The position numbers and the translations under genes were made by a program. From Trichomonas vaginalis G3 (lineage: Eukaryota > Parabasalia > Trichomonadida > Trichomonadidae): a stretch of DNA of 64,000 nucleotides. The notes beneath the pieces are model-generated. The model was given only the letters and a program-made list of their open reading frames with translations. It made no database searches and had not been told where the DNA came from. How positions within the stretch are numbered: the first letter of the stretch is position 1; each line of letters opens with the position of its first letter. Below are positions 1 to 11,271 of this stretch, one piece after another. The stretch spans positions 7,201,962-7,265,961 of the forward strand of contig NC_067208.1 of the NCBI RefSeq assembly GCF_026262505.1, written 5' to 3'.

Positions 1-1396
1 GAATTTGCTCTTTAGTTCGTTCAATAAAAACAGGCTTTGGCTTTGGAGTTATAACGTGAATCTCTGTTTCTTTTGGAGTTAAAAGAGGAGTAATTCCTGG
101 AGTTGTTGCAGCTGTAATTACTGGAGTTGTATGAGCAGTTTTAAATGGTGTTCCTACGGGAGTTTCTTTTTCTGTAAGTAATGGAGTTTGGACTGGAGTT
201 TCTGCTTCTGTAACGAAAGGAGTGAGGAATGCAGTTTCAAAAGGAGTCTGAAATTCTGTGATCACTGGTGTTAAAACAGGCGTTCCAAAGGGAGTTTCTT
301 CTTCTGTATTAAAAACTGTCTGGAATGGCGTTTGAAATTCTGTAATCATTGCTGTCTCAAATGGAGTTTCGCTTTCAGTTATCACCATTGTTTCGAAAGG
401 GGTTTGAAACTTTGGATCTTCAGGAATATTTATTGTTGATAAAGGAGTTGAAAATTGAGTTATGAATGGCGTTTGCTCATATGTACTTGCAGGTGTTTGA
501 TAGTATGTTTGAATTGGTGTAATCCCTGGTGTATCAAACATGGTTATCAGTGGAGTTTGATGATATGTTTCGAATGGTGTCAAATAAGGTGAAACATATG
601 GAGTAATTAGTGGAGTTGTTTCGTATGTTATCATTGGAGTTTCGACATTTGTAATCACAGGAGTTGTTTCGAATGTTATCATTGGAGTTCCAATTGGGGT
701 TAGTAAAGGTGTATTTTGTGGTGTTATTATTGCTGTAGTAAATGGCGTGATAATTGGAGTGAATATTGGTGTTTGGGGCGGTTTCTTGATACAGACACCA
801 TCAACGTTATCAAACCCATTTTTGCATACCTTACATTGATTAGAGGATTGCTTACATTCTCCACAATTACTTGGACATATCGGATTTATTTCAATGTAAC
901 CATTCGAGGATTGTCTGGCGTTCCAAGTATCAGATAATTCTACATAATTTCTTGTGTAAGACCGTTTCCCACCATTTCCTCCTAAACCACCTGGATACCC
1001 ATTTGCCTTACCACCTTGACCACCTCCTGCAATAACTAATTTATCTCCTGATTGAAAACTTATATATGAAGCACCGCCACCACCACCGCTATATTTATTA
1101 CCTTGTAATGGAGTTCCATCTTTTCCACCATAATCTCCTCCAAATCGACCATTTCCCGGGGAACCAACAAATATTGTTAGAACCTGATTTGAAGGAATAC
1201 GTAATATACCACATATTTGTTTACCAAATTCACCATTTGTGGATTCACCATTACCCTTACCTTTATCAGATCTTGGATTTGCACCTCTTGCTCCAACTAC
1301 AACAAATGAGTATTCTCCTGCAGTTGCTGAGAAATGTTTAATACCGGGGCTTCTAAAAACTTCTGACTGCATCAGAGCAGCAAAGAATAAAAGCAT
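1..1396 (-). CDS. Glycine-rich, Thr-Pro repeat surface-type protein (N-terminal part; runs off the window)
   Basis: The minus-strand frame is open from the ATG at 1396 to the window edge (465 codons, no stop). It starts with a short hydrophobic stretch (MLLFFAALMQS) that could be a signal peptide. Residues of roughly 20-140 are glycine-rich, with runs such as SGGGGGASY and AGGGQGGKANGYPGG, like the Gly-rich/ALK-type domain found in many trichomonad surface proteins. A small cysteine cluster follows (CPSNCGECK, CKVCKNGF, GVC), resembling a furin-like knot. The rest is a long degenerate repeat of the form TPIxTxxxTP. This suggests a secreted or membrane protein with an extended Thr/Pro stalk, probably O-glycosylated, but the C-terminus and any membrane anchor lie outside. 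Family assignment is inference. Confidence 0.7.
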   Translation of the reverse strand, partial: MLLFFAALMQSEVFRSPGIKHFSATAGEYSFVVVGARGANPRSDKGKGNGESTNGEFGKQICGILRIPSNQVLTIFVGSPGNGRFGGDYGGKDGTPLQGNKYSGGGGGASYISFQSGDKLVIAGGGQGGKANGYPGGLGGNGGKRSYTRNYVELSDTWNARQSSNGYIEINPICPSNCGECKQSSNQCKVCKNGFDNVDGVCIKKPPQTPIFTPIITPFTTAIITPQNTPLLTPIGTPMITFETTPVITNVETPMITYETTPLITPYVSPYLTPFETYHQTPLITMFDTPGITPIQTYYQTPASTYEQTPFITQFSTPLSTINIPEDPKFQTPFETMVITESETPFETAMITEFQTPFQTVFNTEEETPFGTPVLTPVITEFQTPFETAFLTPFVTEAETPVQTPLLTEKETPVGTPFKTAHTTPVITAATTPGITPLLTPKETEIHVITPKPKPVFIERTKEQI

Positions 1397-3060
1397 TGGC
1401 AGAAAAAATATTTTTCGAACTTCTCAAAATTAAATTGAAGACAATCATCCCCATTTTGTAAATATTTTTTACATATTTTCCCAACTATATGTAGATGGAT
1501 CTGTGAGCGTTAATCATTGATTTTTTTTGGATTTATATAATTATATTGATTATGACAAAAATTGAATGGGTACATTGAATTTTAATCAACGTAAAGAATT
1601 CAAAATTTGGGATAATGTCTTCTTAATTTCAACTTTATTTTATCTTTCATAAGATGGAATTCGTATTTACTGTTTTTACTATTATGTTTTAATTTTTAAA
1701 TAAAAAATTGAAAAGCTCTCAATTTCAATCAATCGGTTAATTGAAAATGTTATAAGTCGACTCAGCAAAAAATACATTAGAAACATAAAAATGTCTGATA
1801 TTAGTGAATTGAGACAATGATCTCCTAAAAAATACCCTCAATTTTTAACTTTTGCAACTCCAAAAACCAGGTGTTTTTCCAGAACTACCATCTAGGATGA
1901 GTCCTAGGAGCTATAATTCTAGGGTTAGATGATACCCACTTAGTACTTTTATTTGTATATGTTTTAGTGGAATTTGGTGAGGGGTCATGAAATTCGTATC
2001 TAATTTGCTATCATCTAAGCTGGTAAAAGTTAGAGAAAGCTATTTACTGGTTATATATTACAAATATACCTTGTAATAGAAAATATAAGTGTTTGTGATT
2101 TAAATTCGCTCAATTAGCTCGAAAATTTGTTTTATATCCATGACAAACTAACACAATCCTATTTATGTGATTCCCAATCTCTTCCCAAAATATATCAGCA
2201 TGAATATATATATATTGATATTATTTGCAATTTCATCATTAAATAGTACTTTTTTTTCTATTTTTAATTTAGAAATAGTATATTTATTTGATAGCGACAC
2301 AAGATTTTAATTAAAAAATATATGTTATCGATCATCACACTCAAATTGAATTTCAAAAATTTTAGAATTTTTCAATTTCAATATTGAAAATATATTTCTT
2401 ATATCATAGCGATTCATGTTATAATAATATGGAGAAAAATATTGTTTTAAATCTAAAATTTAAAATGAATGATTGGGCATTACATTAATCCAATTTATTG
2501 TTTATTTGTTAATCTAGTGGAAACAATTAATATTTTGGAGAAACAAAAATTTGAAATTTGAAATTTTGAAAAAAATGCATGAATCGGTAATTAAACATTG
2601 ATTTATTAATTTATTAGCCATGCTTTTGATGTTGGTCTTATTCTTAAGCCGATTTAAAGAATTAATTTTTCCAAATCGTGTTTGACATTAACACATATAG
2701 ATATATCAGGAAAAAAGGTATCACTTATCAAGCTATTGGTTTTTATGTATCTCCTAACTTTGCCTCGTTCTGAATACAATTCTAGTTAACGAATTTTAAA
2801 TAACTATATGAAGAATACATCATTTTGGTTTTATTATTATTAAAATGATATATATTAGCTATGCATATGCTTGTAAGAATATTATTCCGTGAATTGGAAA
2901 CAGAAAAAATAAATTTAGACAGAAAATGCATATCTTTAAAAAATAATATGAAATTTAGCTTTGATATTATTATCCGATAAAATATGCATGATAATTACTC
3001 CGCAAATAAAATTTAGGAAGTATCGTTTTATCAGGCAACAAGAGGTCTTGAAATGAGTAA
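1397..3060. other. AT-rich intergenic region, no gene seen
   Basis: No supportable gene or RNA. The sequence is strongly AT-rich with many stops in all frames. The only structured item is a 27-base segment at 1833-1859 that recurs inverted, with one mismatch, at 6099-6125. Confidence 0.6.
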
Positions 3061-3210
3061 AGGACTGATCACCCTTGAAAGGTTCAAACTTGCTTGCGCG
3101 CCGCAGTCTTAAAAATGATATGTTTCACTTCTGGTCGAAAATTTCAACCTCTATGACAGTTGTTGGATGAACAATTGTGTAGCGGGATGAAATCTGAGTG
3201 CGGCCTGGGG

Positions 3211-3440
3211 CTGCAGCATCAATCTTCCCGGCATCTTTACCGCAATCATCTCTTAGATTGCACACAAAGTTGCGAACGAGCAGCTTTCTATGCGGTAAAG
3301 ATGCCGGTAAAAGAGAGCCGTAGTGATTCTCTGCTGCAGCGTCAATCTTCCCGGCATCTTTACCGCAATCATCTCTTAGATTGCACACAAAGTTGCGAAC
3401 GAGCAGTTTTCTATGCGGTAAAGATGCCGGAAAGAGAGAG
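3211..3440. repeat. Two-copy 123-bp tandem repeat, each copy with a 17-bp perfect hairpin
   Basis: Two near-identical copies begin at 3211 and 3334. Each contains the stem CCGGCATCTTTACCGCA and its exact reverse complement: 3228-3244 with 3291-3307, and 3351-3367 with 3414-3430. The block is much richer in GC than its surroundings and adjoins the long foldback that begins at 3482, so it may be the outer part of the same element. ORFs read across it are an effect of the dyad symmetry; I do not call a gene here. Confidence 0.8.
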
Positions 3441-3481
3441 TCGATGTGAGGTTCTTTTCGAGGGCTCCTCGAATGAGACAC

Positions 3482-4750
3482 TGTTCCGCATTCATAACTT
3501 GAACGCGGAAGTTTGACCGACAAGAGTGTATTGTGCACTCCTGTCGGTCGCAGTGTCTCATTCTGGGAGACATTGCCTCTGCATGTCTCCCAGAATGGAA
3601 CAATGTTCCGCATTCATAACTTGAACGCGGAAGTTTGACCGACAAGAGTGCATTATCCAATCTTTTTTGTCATATACCTCAACCCACAAAGACAAAACCT
3701 TACATAAAATAGGTAAACTTTGGTTTTCACTTAATAATGTTTATTTTTAATTTTTTGTTCTTTATATAACTTTTTCTTCTACTAAACTATTTTACAGACT
3801 CTACTGAGCTATCCTCACATATATACATGTGACAATAACACATATATACTCCCTTCATATTCTGATCTCATGACATATTACAGCACAAACTATAATTATA
3901 CAACATACCTCATAAAGTCTGATTTTACCCCTATCTAAGCGTTCAAAACCTATTTTCCCCACGTAATCTGATTCTTCTGGCTCTGCTGATTCGACTTCTG
4001 CTGTCAGATCGTGAAAATATGCATCACACAATGAGATAAACACAAAATACACAACTTAATATTTTCCTTAAAATTGTCAATTCCTCGATCTTGACATATT
4101 TATTATTTCCTCCGTTTTCCCTCACAAATATATTTAATTTTCTGAACTTGAAGAGAAATTTTAAGGAAAATATTAAGTTGTGTATTTTGTGTTTATCTCA
4201 TTGTGTGATGCATATTTTCACGATCTGACAGCAGAAGTCGAATCAGCAGAGCCAGAAGAATCAGATTACGTGGGGAAAATAGGTTTTGAACGCTTAGATA
4301 GGGGTAAAATCAGACTTTATGAGGTATGTTGTATAATTATAGTTTGTGCTGTAATATGTCATGAGATCAGAATATGAAGGGAGTATATATGTGTTATTGT
4401 CACATGTATATATGTGAGGATAGCTCAGTAGAGTCTGTAAAATAGTTTAGTAGAAGAAAAAGTTATATAAAGAACAAAAAATTAAAAATAAACATTATTA
4501 AGTGAAAACCAAAGTTTACCTATTTTATGTAAGGTTTTGTCTTTGTGGGTTGAGGTATATGACAAAAAAGATTGGATAATGCACTCTTGTCGGTCAAACT
4601 TCCGCGTTCAAGTTATGAATGCGGAACATTGTTCCATTCTGGGAGACATGCAGAGGCAATGTCTCCCAGAATGAGACACTGCGACCGACAGGAGTGCACA
4701 ATACACTCTTGTCGGTCAAACTTCCGCGTTCAAGTTATGAATGCGGAACA
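3482..4750. repeat. Long foldback: 594-bp near-perfect inverted repeat around an 81-bp spacer
   Basis: 3482-4075 is the reverse complement of 4157-4750 (positions sum to 8232); the stretches compared showed no mismatch. Within each arm lie smaller hairpins, for example a stem TTCTGGGAGACA. Just outside the right arm (4751-4795) part of this hairpin module is repeated again. Identical 65-codon frames in the two arms are a consequence of the palindrome and begin with GTG, so I do not call them genes. The form fits a foldback transposon or a non-autonomous MULE-like element with long terminal inverted repeats, but I could not find a target-site duplication or a transposase. Confidence 0.85.
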
Positions 4751-4800
4751 TTGTTCCATTCTGGGAGACATGCAGAGGCAGTGTCTCCCGAAATGATACC

Positions 4801-6840
4801 GTCATACCAACACCAATTTATTCCTTCTTTCCATTGTCATACAATTCAATATTTTTATCAATCTTAATCAACTTTTTTTATTCTTCTTTAATTCAATTTA
4901 TCTTTCTCCTAGAATATCTATTCCTTTAACAGACATAAAATCACTAATCGAGCTTTTTCAATACTCAAAATTTCATATAAATCTTTGTTATTTTTTCTCT
5001 CATCGCTTATTTTATTAAATATACATATTTCCTCTCATATATCCCTCTTCATATATATTGGATCTCAACACTCATCTATTAGAACAATATATTTTCGCTT
5101 AATCTCATATTATTCATTAACAATCTTTCATCATCTTATTTCTAGTTAACCTACCAATATATATATAGAATATATGCCCAATTACATATTCAGATACATT
5201 AAATTCAAGAAATTCTTCTAATATTATTCTCCTATTCATAATAAAATCATATTTAGTCTCACATCACAATTCTATCAGTTCTCCAATATCATATCATATT
5301 GGTAACATCACATATATCTCTTATAATATCACTTAAATTTGTATTTTTTTATTAATTATATTTAATTAGTTCTACATTCTATTATTATAGAGGTTTGACA
5401 AACTCATCAATAGTTAAAATCAAAATCTATTCAGAACTTTGAATCTAATGAAAATTACATTTCGATATCTTTTTGCAAGCTTAATTTTTTGTATTATCTT
5501 AAAATACATTTAGTAATGTTATGTACGTATTGAATTCAAATTATAGCGCAGTAACATGCAACTCATCTTGAGATTCACATTTCATTTTCACAATTATTGC
5601 ATATATACATCAATAACATATTGTACTCATATATCTACACGACTCTAAACTCAATGACATCAAGTAATGCTTGTAATATTTAAAATAATTTTTGCATTTT
5701 TGATTCTCAGCTTAACTTCTATAAATGTCACCAAAACATTTCATTCCTACCAAGAAATAATATATTAGTAATTAAGCGTTTATTACCATTGTTACTCACA
5801 TCATATTAATTCATTTTTGTAATTTTTTAAATAAATGACTGGAATCATAAACCCTATGTACCCATATCAACATGTTAAAATTTCAAAGTCTGAAACTTAG
5901 TATACATTGAGTTTCATGAAATCAGATAATCTCGTAGATTTCTTAAATATTATATATTGCTGGCCAATAATGATGCAGCATGATTCTCCATCATATCAGC
6001 ATTCTAAACATATCTTTATTTTGTCAATTGGCATAAATTAAGGGTGCTTTTCAGGCGATAAATGGTATTTTAGATACCTGGGTAGGGGGTCATGAAAAAG
6101 TTGCAAAAGTCAAAAATTGAGGGTACTCAAACAGCCAAACTATCCGAAATATCGTTATTTGTATGATAGCTTTATAAAATCAACTAAACATTTTATGGTT
6201 CCCCTAAACTTTTAACAAATTGAAATTTCGATTTCATTTAATTGATTATCAAATAGTAATTTTGTTAAGATTAAATTATTAAATAGCTGATATGATATCG
6301 ATCTGATCTATTTAAGAATGAGTATTTATGAATCTAAATTTAATAAAAATACAAAATTTATTCTTACATCTCCCTCTTTATCTAATTAGATGAATACTCA
6401 GATTGTTTGTCTTTGAATTATATGATGCTTATCTAAATACTTTGATAATCCCAAAGTTAACAACTATCACAATTGCAGCTACTATAATGGTTCTAGACAA
6501 TTTGTGATAGTAGAACTTATTATGTGGTTCATACTCCGTCCAATATTGGTTGTCCATCTGAATTGGACTCATTAAAAAGATTAAAGCAGACAAGTATTAG
6601 AGTACCCACTTGACAAATGCCTTCTAATTCCTGCAAAAAACAGATTTTGAGCAATATGTTGCTTAAAATTTGATTCTAAAATTTAAAGATAAGAGTATTG
6701 GTAAAATCATATTATTGCTATTATATTATTCTTCTCTATTTGGAGAATTTGTGTGAAGTTTTGCATATAATACCTTGATTAGATTTAATAAAAAATTCAA
6801 CAAAGTTTATATTATGATTTGAGACATATTCATTAGATAA
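4801..6840. other. AT-rich intergenic region, no gene seen
   Basis: Two kilobases without a supportable ORF or RNA gene. Base composition is very AT-rich with short homopolymers. It includes 6099-6125, the inverted partner of 1833-1859. Confidence 0.6.
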
Positions 6841-6891
6841 AAATACGGTTAAGCAAGTAAAACAATATTGGCGACCAATAATTTTATTCGA

Positions 6892-7848
6892 TTAGAAGTC
6901 GAACATATCACCAAGATCAAGTGGAGCAGCGGCTTCCTCTTCCTTAGCCTCCTCCTTTGGAGCTTCACCAGCGGCAGCAGCTGGGGCAGCAGCAGCGGCG
7001 GCCTTAGCGGCAGCGGCGAGGGCTTCTGGATCGGAAAGGAGCTTCTGGAGATCCTCGATCTGCTTCATGTTGTGCTCGATAGCAATAGCAATGGCAGCAA
7101 TGTCCTTGAAAGCAGAGCCGACAAGGTGTGGAGCAGATGCAGCGCATGGGTAGCCGACAGCGAGGGCGAGGCCTGTAACATTGCGGAGACCTGTGCGGAA
7201 CTTCTCGCCGAGGACTTCCTCTGTGATAGCGAGGATGGATGGGTCGTACATGTTGCCATGATCGTAGAGAGCCTCGATCTTGAGTGTGTACTTGAATGGC
7301 ATGATGCCGAGGATGTTGAGGATGTTAGCTTCAGAGGCACCAACCTTTTGGCCTTCCCAGATGAGTTGCTTTTCACCTGTGATTTCGATTGTGCCCTTGA
7401 AAATCTTACACTGGATGTTAAGAGCGTGGAGGATCTTGATATCGTTTGGTGACATGGATGTGCGCTGTGGCTGAAGGATGACATCGCATGGAGCGATAGC
7501 ACCAACTTTAGCAGCGGAACCAAGGCAGTTAGCATCGATAACGTCCTTGATAGCCTTGAAGTTGCCGTTTGTGAAGATAAGGCCAGCACCGTGATAAAGA
7601 TGCTCTTCAAGCTGTCTGATGCCTGGAAGTTCTTCCTTGAGCTGATCAACAGCACGGCGCATAAGTGAGTTCTTACCGAAGAGAACTTCGCAGCCGTGTT
7701 CAGCAAGGCCAGCACGGATGTTGAGAAGCTGGTTAGCTGTAACGTTCATGGATGTGACGACGACAACCTTGTGGTACTTACGGAAGAGAGCGTGGAGCTT
7801 TGTGACATAGTCGAGCTTCTTCTGTGGGATATGCTTCTCGTGATGCAT
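6892..7848 (-). CDS. RPLP0: 60S acidic ribosomal protein P0 (uL10)
   Basis: This 318-residue protein has the P0 layout. It opens with an L10-type rRNA-binding domain (HKVVVVTSMNVTANQLLNIRAGL, then GKNSLMRRAVDQL), continues with the P0-specific insertion, passes through an Ala-rich hinge of about 20 residues, and closes with an acidic EEAKEEE segment and the hydrophobic tail LGDMFDF, the P-stalk tail that contacts elongation factors. P0 anchors P1/P2 dimers at the GTPase-associated centre of the large ribosomal subunit. The gene is distinctly more GC-rich than its neighbours, as expected of a highly expressed gene. The stop is followed within a few bases by AATAAA. Length and both ends match the family, so the start at 7848 is secure. 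Confidence 0.97.
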   Translation of the reverse strand: MHHEKHIPQKKLDYVTKLHALFRKYHKVVVVTSMNVTANQLLNIRAGLAEHGCEVLFGKNSLMRRAVDQLKEELPGIRQLEEHLYHGAGLIFTNGNFKAIKDVIDANCLGSAAKVGAIAPCDVILQPQRTSMSPNDIKILHALNIQCKIFKGTIEITGEKQLIWEGQKVGASEANILNILGIMPFKYTLKIEALYDHGNMYDPSILAITEEVLGEKFRTGLRNVTGLALAVGYPCAASAPHLVGSAFKDIAAIAIAIEHNMKQIEDLQKLLSDPEALAAAAKAAAAAAPAAAAGEAPKEEAKEEEAAAPLDLGDMFDF

Positions 7849-8247
7849 AATTCAGATTTGTCAGACCAAAACCGAAAAAAGGTGACGAAATATTTTTTGC
7901 AAAAATTTTAATATAATACTTACACAAGCATGACATTCATAATACAAAATTTTGGTTGATGAGACTTCATAATTTTGAATGGACACGTAAAAAGTCGTCA
8001 TTAGCTTTAATATTATTTCATAAAATGCTCTATCTATAGAATACAAAATTAAACAACTGATAAATAAGCTGTCAATTCCATTTTTTGAGATTTTGGAATT
8101 CAATTCTTTAAGATAGTTCGTTTTTAATGTCATTATACGAATGCACTCATTAATGGTAATTCAACACTTTAGTGATTATGAGATTTTAAGGGATAACAAA
8201 TCAAAATCTTTTGTTATGTCACTTTTGTTGTTTATAATTTCGAAAAA
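7849..8247. other. Divergent intergenic region between P0 and the phosphatase
   Basis: About 400 bp of AT-rich DNA must hold both promoters. A TCACTTTTG element close to the phosphatase start resembles the trichomonad initiator. I see no clear initiator just upstream of the P0 start. The 90-codon frame inside is not supported. Confidence 0.5.
8219..8228 (+). promoter_or_regulatory. Initiator-like element upstream of the phosphatase gene
   Basis: TCACTTTTG lies 27 bases upstream of the ATG and fits the start of the T. vaginalis initiator consensus TCA(+1)YTWYTCATTA. Trichomonad initiators normally sit within about 20-30 bases of the start codon, so position and sequence agree. A similar element precedes the host ORF at 63939. 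Confidence 0.5.
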
Positions 8248-9180
8248 ATGGATTTAAATGTTGATGCTATTATATCGAATATTAGAAATGGAAAGCTTAT
8301 TCAAGAACATGAAGCTATAGCATTACTTACCAAACTCCAAGAAATCTTATTTACAGAGGCAAATATCTTAGAATTGACATCTCCTATTACAATTTGCGGT
8401 GATATTCACGGACAGTTGTACGATTTATTCCAGTTGTTCGAAACTACAACTCCTAAAGGTGTTAGTTCAACAAAATGGCTTTTTATGGGCGATTATGTTG
8501 ATCGAGGTAGATTTTCAATGGAAACATTTGCTTATTTAGCAGCACATAAGATAAAATATCCAAAACAATTCTTTTTACTCCGTGGAAACCACGAATGCCG
8601 TCAAGTTAATCAAAAATACGGATTTTACGAAGAAACATTATCAAATTTTGGCCATAGTGGCATTTGGTCACTATGCAATGAAGCTTTCGATCTACTTCCT
8701 GTTGCTGCCGTCATAGATAACAAAATTTTTAGTGTTCATGGCGGTTTGTCTCCTAGTGTCATCATGTATCAAAGTGCATATTTGATGGATCGTCAAGATG
8801 AACTTCCTTCCAGCGGTGCTCTTTGCGATTTACTTTGGAGTGATCCAGATACAGATATAAACAGTTGGAAAGAGAGTCCCAGAGGTGCAGGATATCTATT
8901 TGGCGAAAGACAAGTCGAAGAGTTCTGTCATAATAATAAAATAGACTTAATTACAAGATCTCACCAACTGGCAGCGAATGGTTATCAATGGTACTTTGAC
9001 GATAAGCTAATAACTGTCTGGTCAGCGCCCAACTATATGTATAGGTCAGGAAATAAAGCTACGGTTCTTAGATATGAACCTGGACAAGCTAAAGAATATA
9101 ATTTAATATTCTTCGATTTTTGCCCATTGGATAAGAGAAAAATGCCAATGGATGTTACAATTTCGCCATATTTCTTGTAA
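8248..9180 (+). CDS. PPP-family serine/threonine phosphatase catalytic subunit, PP2A/PP4/PP6 class
   Basis: This 310-residue protein carries all PPP signatures: GDIHG at 51-55, GDYVDRG at 81-87, GNHE at 113-116, SVHGG, RSHQ and the late SAPNYMYRSGN segment. These supply the dinuclear metal site and the catalytic histidine. It ends in YFL like PP2A-type subunits, whose C-terminal leucine is carboxymethylated, rather than having a PP1-type tail. The length matches PP2A, PP4 and PP6, which I cannot separate by eye. It should act as the catalytic subunit of a phosphatase complex in the cytosol or nucleus. The stop is embedded in TAAAATAAA, fitting the trichomonad UAAA polyadenylation signal. Confidence 0.93.
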   Translation: MDLNVDAIISNIRNGKLIQEHEAIALLTKLQEILFTEANILELTSPITICGDIHGQLYDLFQLFETTTPKGVSSTKWLFMGDYVDRGRFSMETFAYLAAHKIKYPKQFFLLRGNHECRQVNQKYGFYEETLSNFGHSGIWSLCNEAFDLLPVAAVIDNKIFSVHGGLSPSVIMYQSAYLMDRQDELPSSGALCDLLWSDPDTDINSWKESPRGAGYLFGERQVEEFCHNNKIDLITRSHQLAANGYQWYFDDKLITVWSAPNYMYRSGNKATVLRYEPGQAKEYNLIFFDFCPLDKRKMPMDVTISPYFL

Positions 9181-9385
9181 AATAAAAATTATTATGTTAT
9201 TTTATCTAACATTATAAATCAATCACTTCCAATATGTTTTTTGAAGCCAGAATTTATCAACTATCTTTTAAAAACTGACATAAATACATTTTGCATTTAC
9301 AAAAGATTTTTTTTGTTTATCAACATCTAAAATTATTGAAATTCATTAGCTTAAATCATAAGAACACTTACTAATTTTAAGATCA

Positions 9386-10840
9386 ATGGAGCAATCGTTT
9401 GATAAAGAGCTAAATTTAGATTCAACCAATCTTTTCACTAAAGAAACTACAGAAAATGACTCAACATTTAATTTAGAAGAAGATGCAAACATAAACTTAA
9501 TACAAGTTTTCTTTGAAGATGAATTTACCATTCCCAATATTCATAACTTTATACAAGAATTACTACAAAGTACGAATGATTATACATTATTTCTTACGGA
9601 ATTTCAAATAGAGCAATTATTTGATTGGCTAGATGAAGATGATTTTGATTTGGATGCCAAACTAATGATTTTAAAGCTTTTAGAATTATACACAATACAC
9701 TTTAGCACATATTTGCCTTTTAACTTCCCTGATGATGCTCTTTCCATATTATTACCATATAAATTTTCAATATCTGCTCTTAATATTTTTTCAGAGATGA
9801 TCAGTAGAAAGCATGATACTGTAAATGCCCTTAATAGATTATTCAGCAATGGAATTTTTAACACAATAAATTCAATTTTAGAAAATCCGAATGATTTATG
9901 TGATTCAGCATTACGTCTTCTAGCAACAATTTACTCAACAGCCTTTTATGAAATTAATATAGACTTGCCATTCAATTCAATAATGATAAATAAAATATAT
10001 CTCGTCTTCCCATCAAATTCATTCTTAGTCTTAAAATCTTATATTCACCGATCTGAGGAGAATGCATTAAAATTCATAGAATTTCATGCTACAGATATTT
10101 TTTCAAATATTGTTCAATTTCCGGAATCAGTTTTATTTGTTGTCCAATTTTTTAATGAATTAGTATGCCAGATTGATGATTTAAATAATTTACTGGAAGA
10201 TTATAATATGGCCTATTTTTTTAATTGGATTATTGAAAAATCATCAAATTCAAATAATTTATTTTCCAAATCAATACCATATATTGAAAATATTTTATAT
10301 AATCATTTTGTATATCATTCTGGTGAAACGGCATCATATATCGTTGATTGGATAATTGAAAATAATTTGTATCAAAATATTATTGAAAATCTATCGTCAT
10401 GTTCTTCTGAGTGTCATAATAGTTATATTAAAATTCTATGCTACATGCTGGTATATTCAAAACCAAGTCAATGTAATTATTTAATTAATCAGAATCCTCT
10501 ATTAATAATACTTGGAGAAGAAGTCTCAACGACTAGCAATAAGATAATCACTAATTTAATCTCGCAAGTATTTGAAACCATCAAAAATTTTATTGAATTT
10601 CAAATTCAAAGTTCTCAGAAAATTGAGAGCGATACCAAAAAAATTGACATAAATTACACTAGCATTGTGACAATGGACGATAAAAATATTAATTCCACTC
10701 GATTCAAATTCAATCATTCAATAATTTTTTTACCACAAAACCTTAGAGAAGAAATAATTGAAATCTTAGATCCTGATGACGAATCTGGATGCTTGAAAAA
10801 ATTTATCGATGACATGGATGCTTTAATGTTTAATAATTAA
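9386..10840 (+). CDS. Uncharacterised 484-residue acidic protein, possibly a helical-repeat protein
   Basis: A single long frame begins MEQSFDKELNLDSTN, preceded by TCATAAG at 9356 as a possible initiator. The protein is rich in Asn, Ile, Leu, Phe, Asp and Glu. It has no signal peptide, no transmembrane helix and no catalytic motif I recognise. Repeating hydrophobic patterns of about 35-45 residues between positions 60 and 380 suggest an alpha-solenoid (armadillo/HEAT-like) scaffold, but this is only a pattern impression. It lies co-directional with the phosphatase about 200 bp downstream; a regulatory-subunit link is possible but unsupported. Codon use is AT-rich like the surrounding DNA. 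Confidence 0.7.
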   Translation: MEQSFDKELNLDSTNLFTKETTENDSTFNLEEDANINLIQVFFEDEFTIPNIHNFIQELLQSTNDYTLFLTEFQIEQLFDWLDEDDFDLDAKLMILKLLELYTIHFSTYLPFNFPDDALSILLPYKFSISALNIFSEMISRKHDTVNALNRLFSNGIFNTINSILENPNDLCDSALRLLATIYSTAFYEINIDLPFNSIMINKIYLVFPSNSFLVLKSYIHRSEENALKFIEFHATDIFSNIVQFPESVLFVVQFFNELVCQIDDLNNLLEDYNMAYFFNWIIEKSSNSNNLFSKSIPYIENILYNHFVYHSGETASYIVDWIIENNLYQNIIENLSSCSSECHNSYIKILCYMLVYSKPSQCNYLINQNPLLIILGEEVSTTSNKIITNLISQVFETIKNFIEFQIQSSQKIESDTKKIDINYTSIVTMDDKNINSTRFKFNHSIIFLPQNLREEIIEILDPDDESGCLKKFIDDMDALMFNN

Positions 10841-11271
10841 TTAAACAAATGAATTTTAATTCAATTTTTTATTCAACCATTAATTGTATAAAATGCATTA
10901 TTCGTATCATATACATATTTATAATTCTTGTGAATATAATTCCAATTCTTTCATATTTCCAAGAAATAAATCTTTTTGACTTCCAAAAGATATGATATCA
11001 CCAATTAAATACACACTAGATTAAGATGAGATATTCTAATATATCAATTGAAATTTAAAGTCAATAAAGTTTTTTACCAAAAAATATAAATGAACTTTTC
11101 AATTTCAAAATTTGACACTAAATTTGGATTAGCAGAGTTCATTGCACAATCTTTTTCATTGCAAATCAAATCAAATTGTAAAAAAGATTTTGACATACTT
11201 TCATTTCACTTTTTTTTCAAAGCAATTGAATTCTCATTCAAAAGTGTTTACCCAAAGTGCAATTTGGCTGA
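10841..11271. other. Intergenic region, no supported gene
   Basis: AT-rich spacer between two co-directional ORFs. A 61-codon frame overlapping the next gene start has no recognisable features and is not called. Confidence 0.5.

Noticed and set aside
3120-3480. tRNA or rRNA fragment in the GC-rich block
   Set aside because: The hairpins do not form a cloverleaf with a T-loop, and nothing matches conserved rRNA segments I know.
3855-4377. Identical 65-residue ORFs on opposite strands
   Set aside because: They are the same sequence in the two arms of the foldback and start with GTG; duplication of a frame by a palindrome is not evidence for a gene.
7065-7715. Long frame antisense and out of frame to ribosomal protein P0
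   Set aside because: A shadow of the GC-richer P0 codons; composition is Leu/Ser-rich with no motif.
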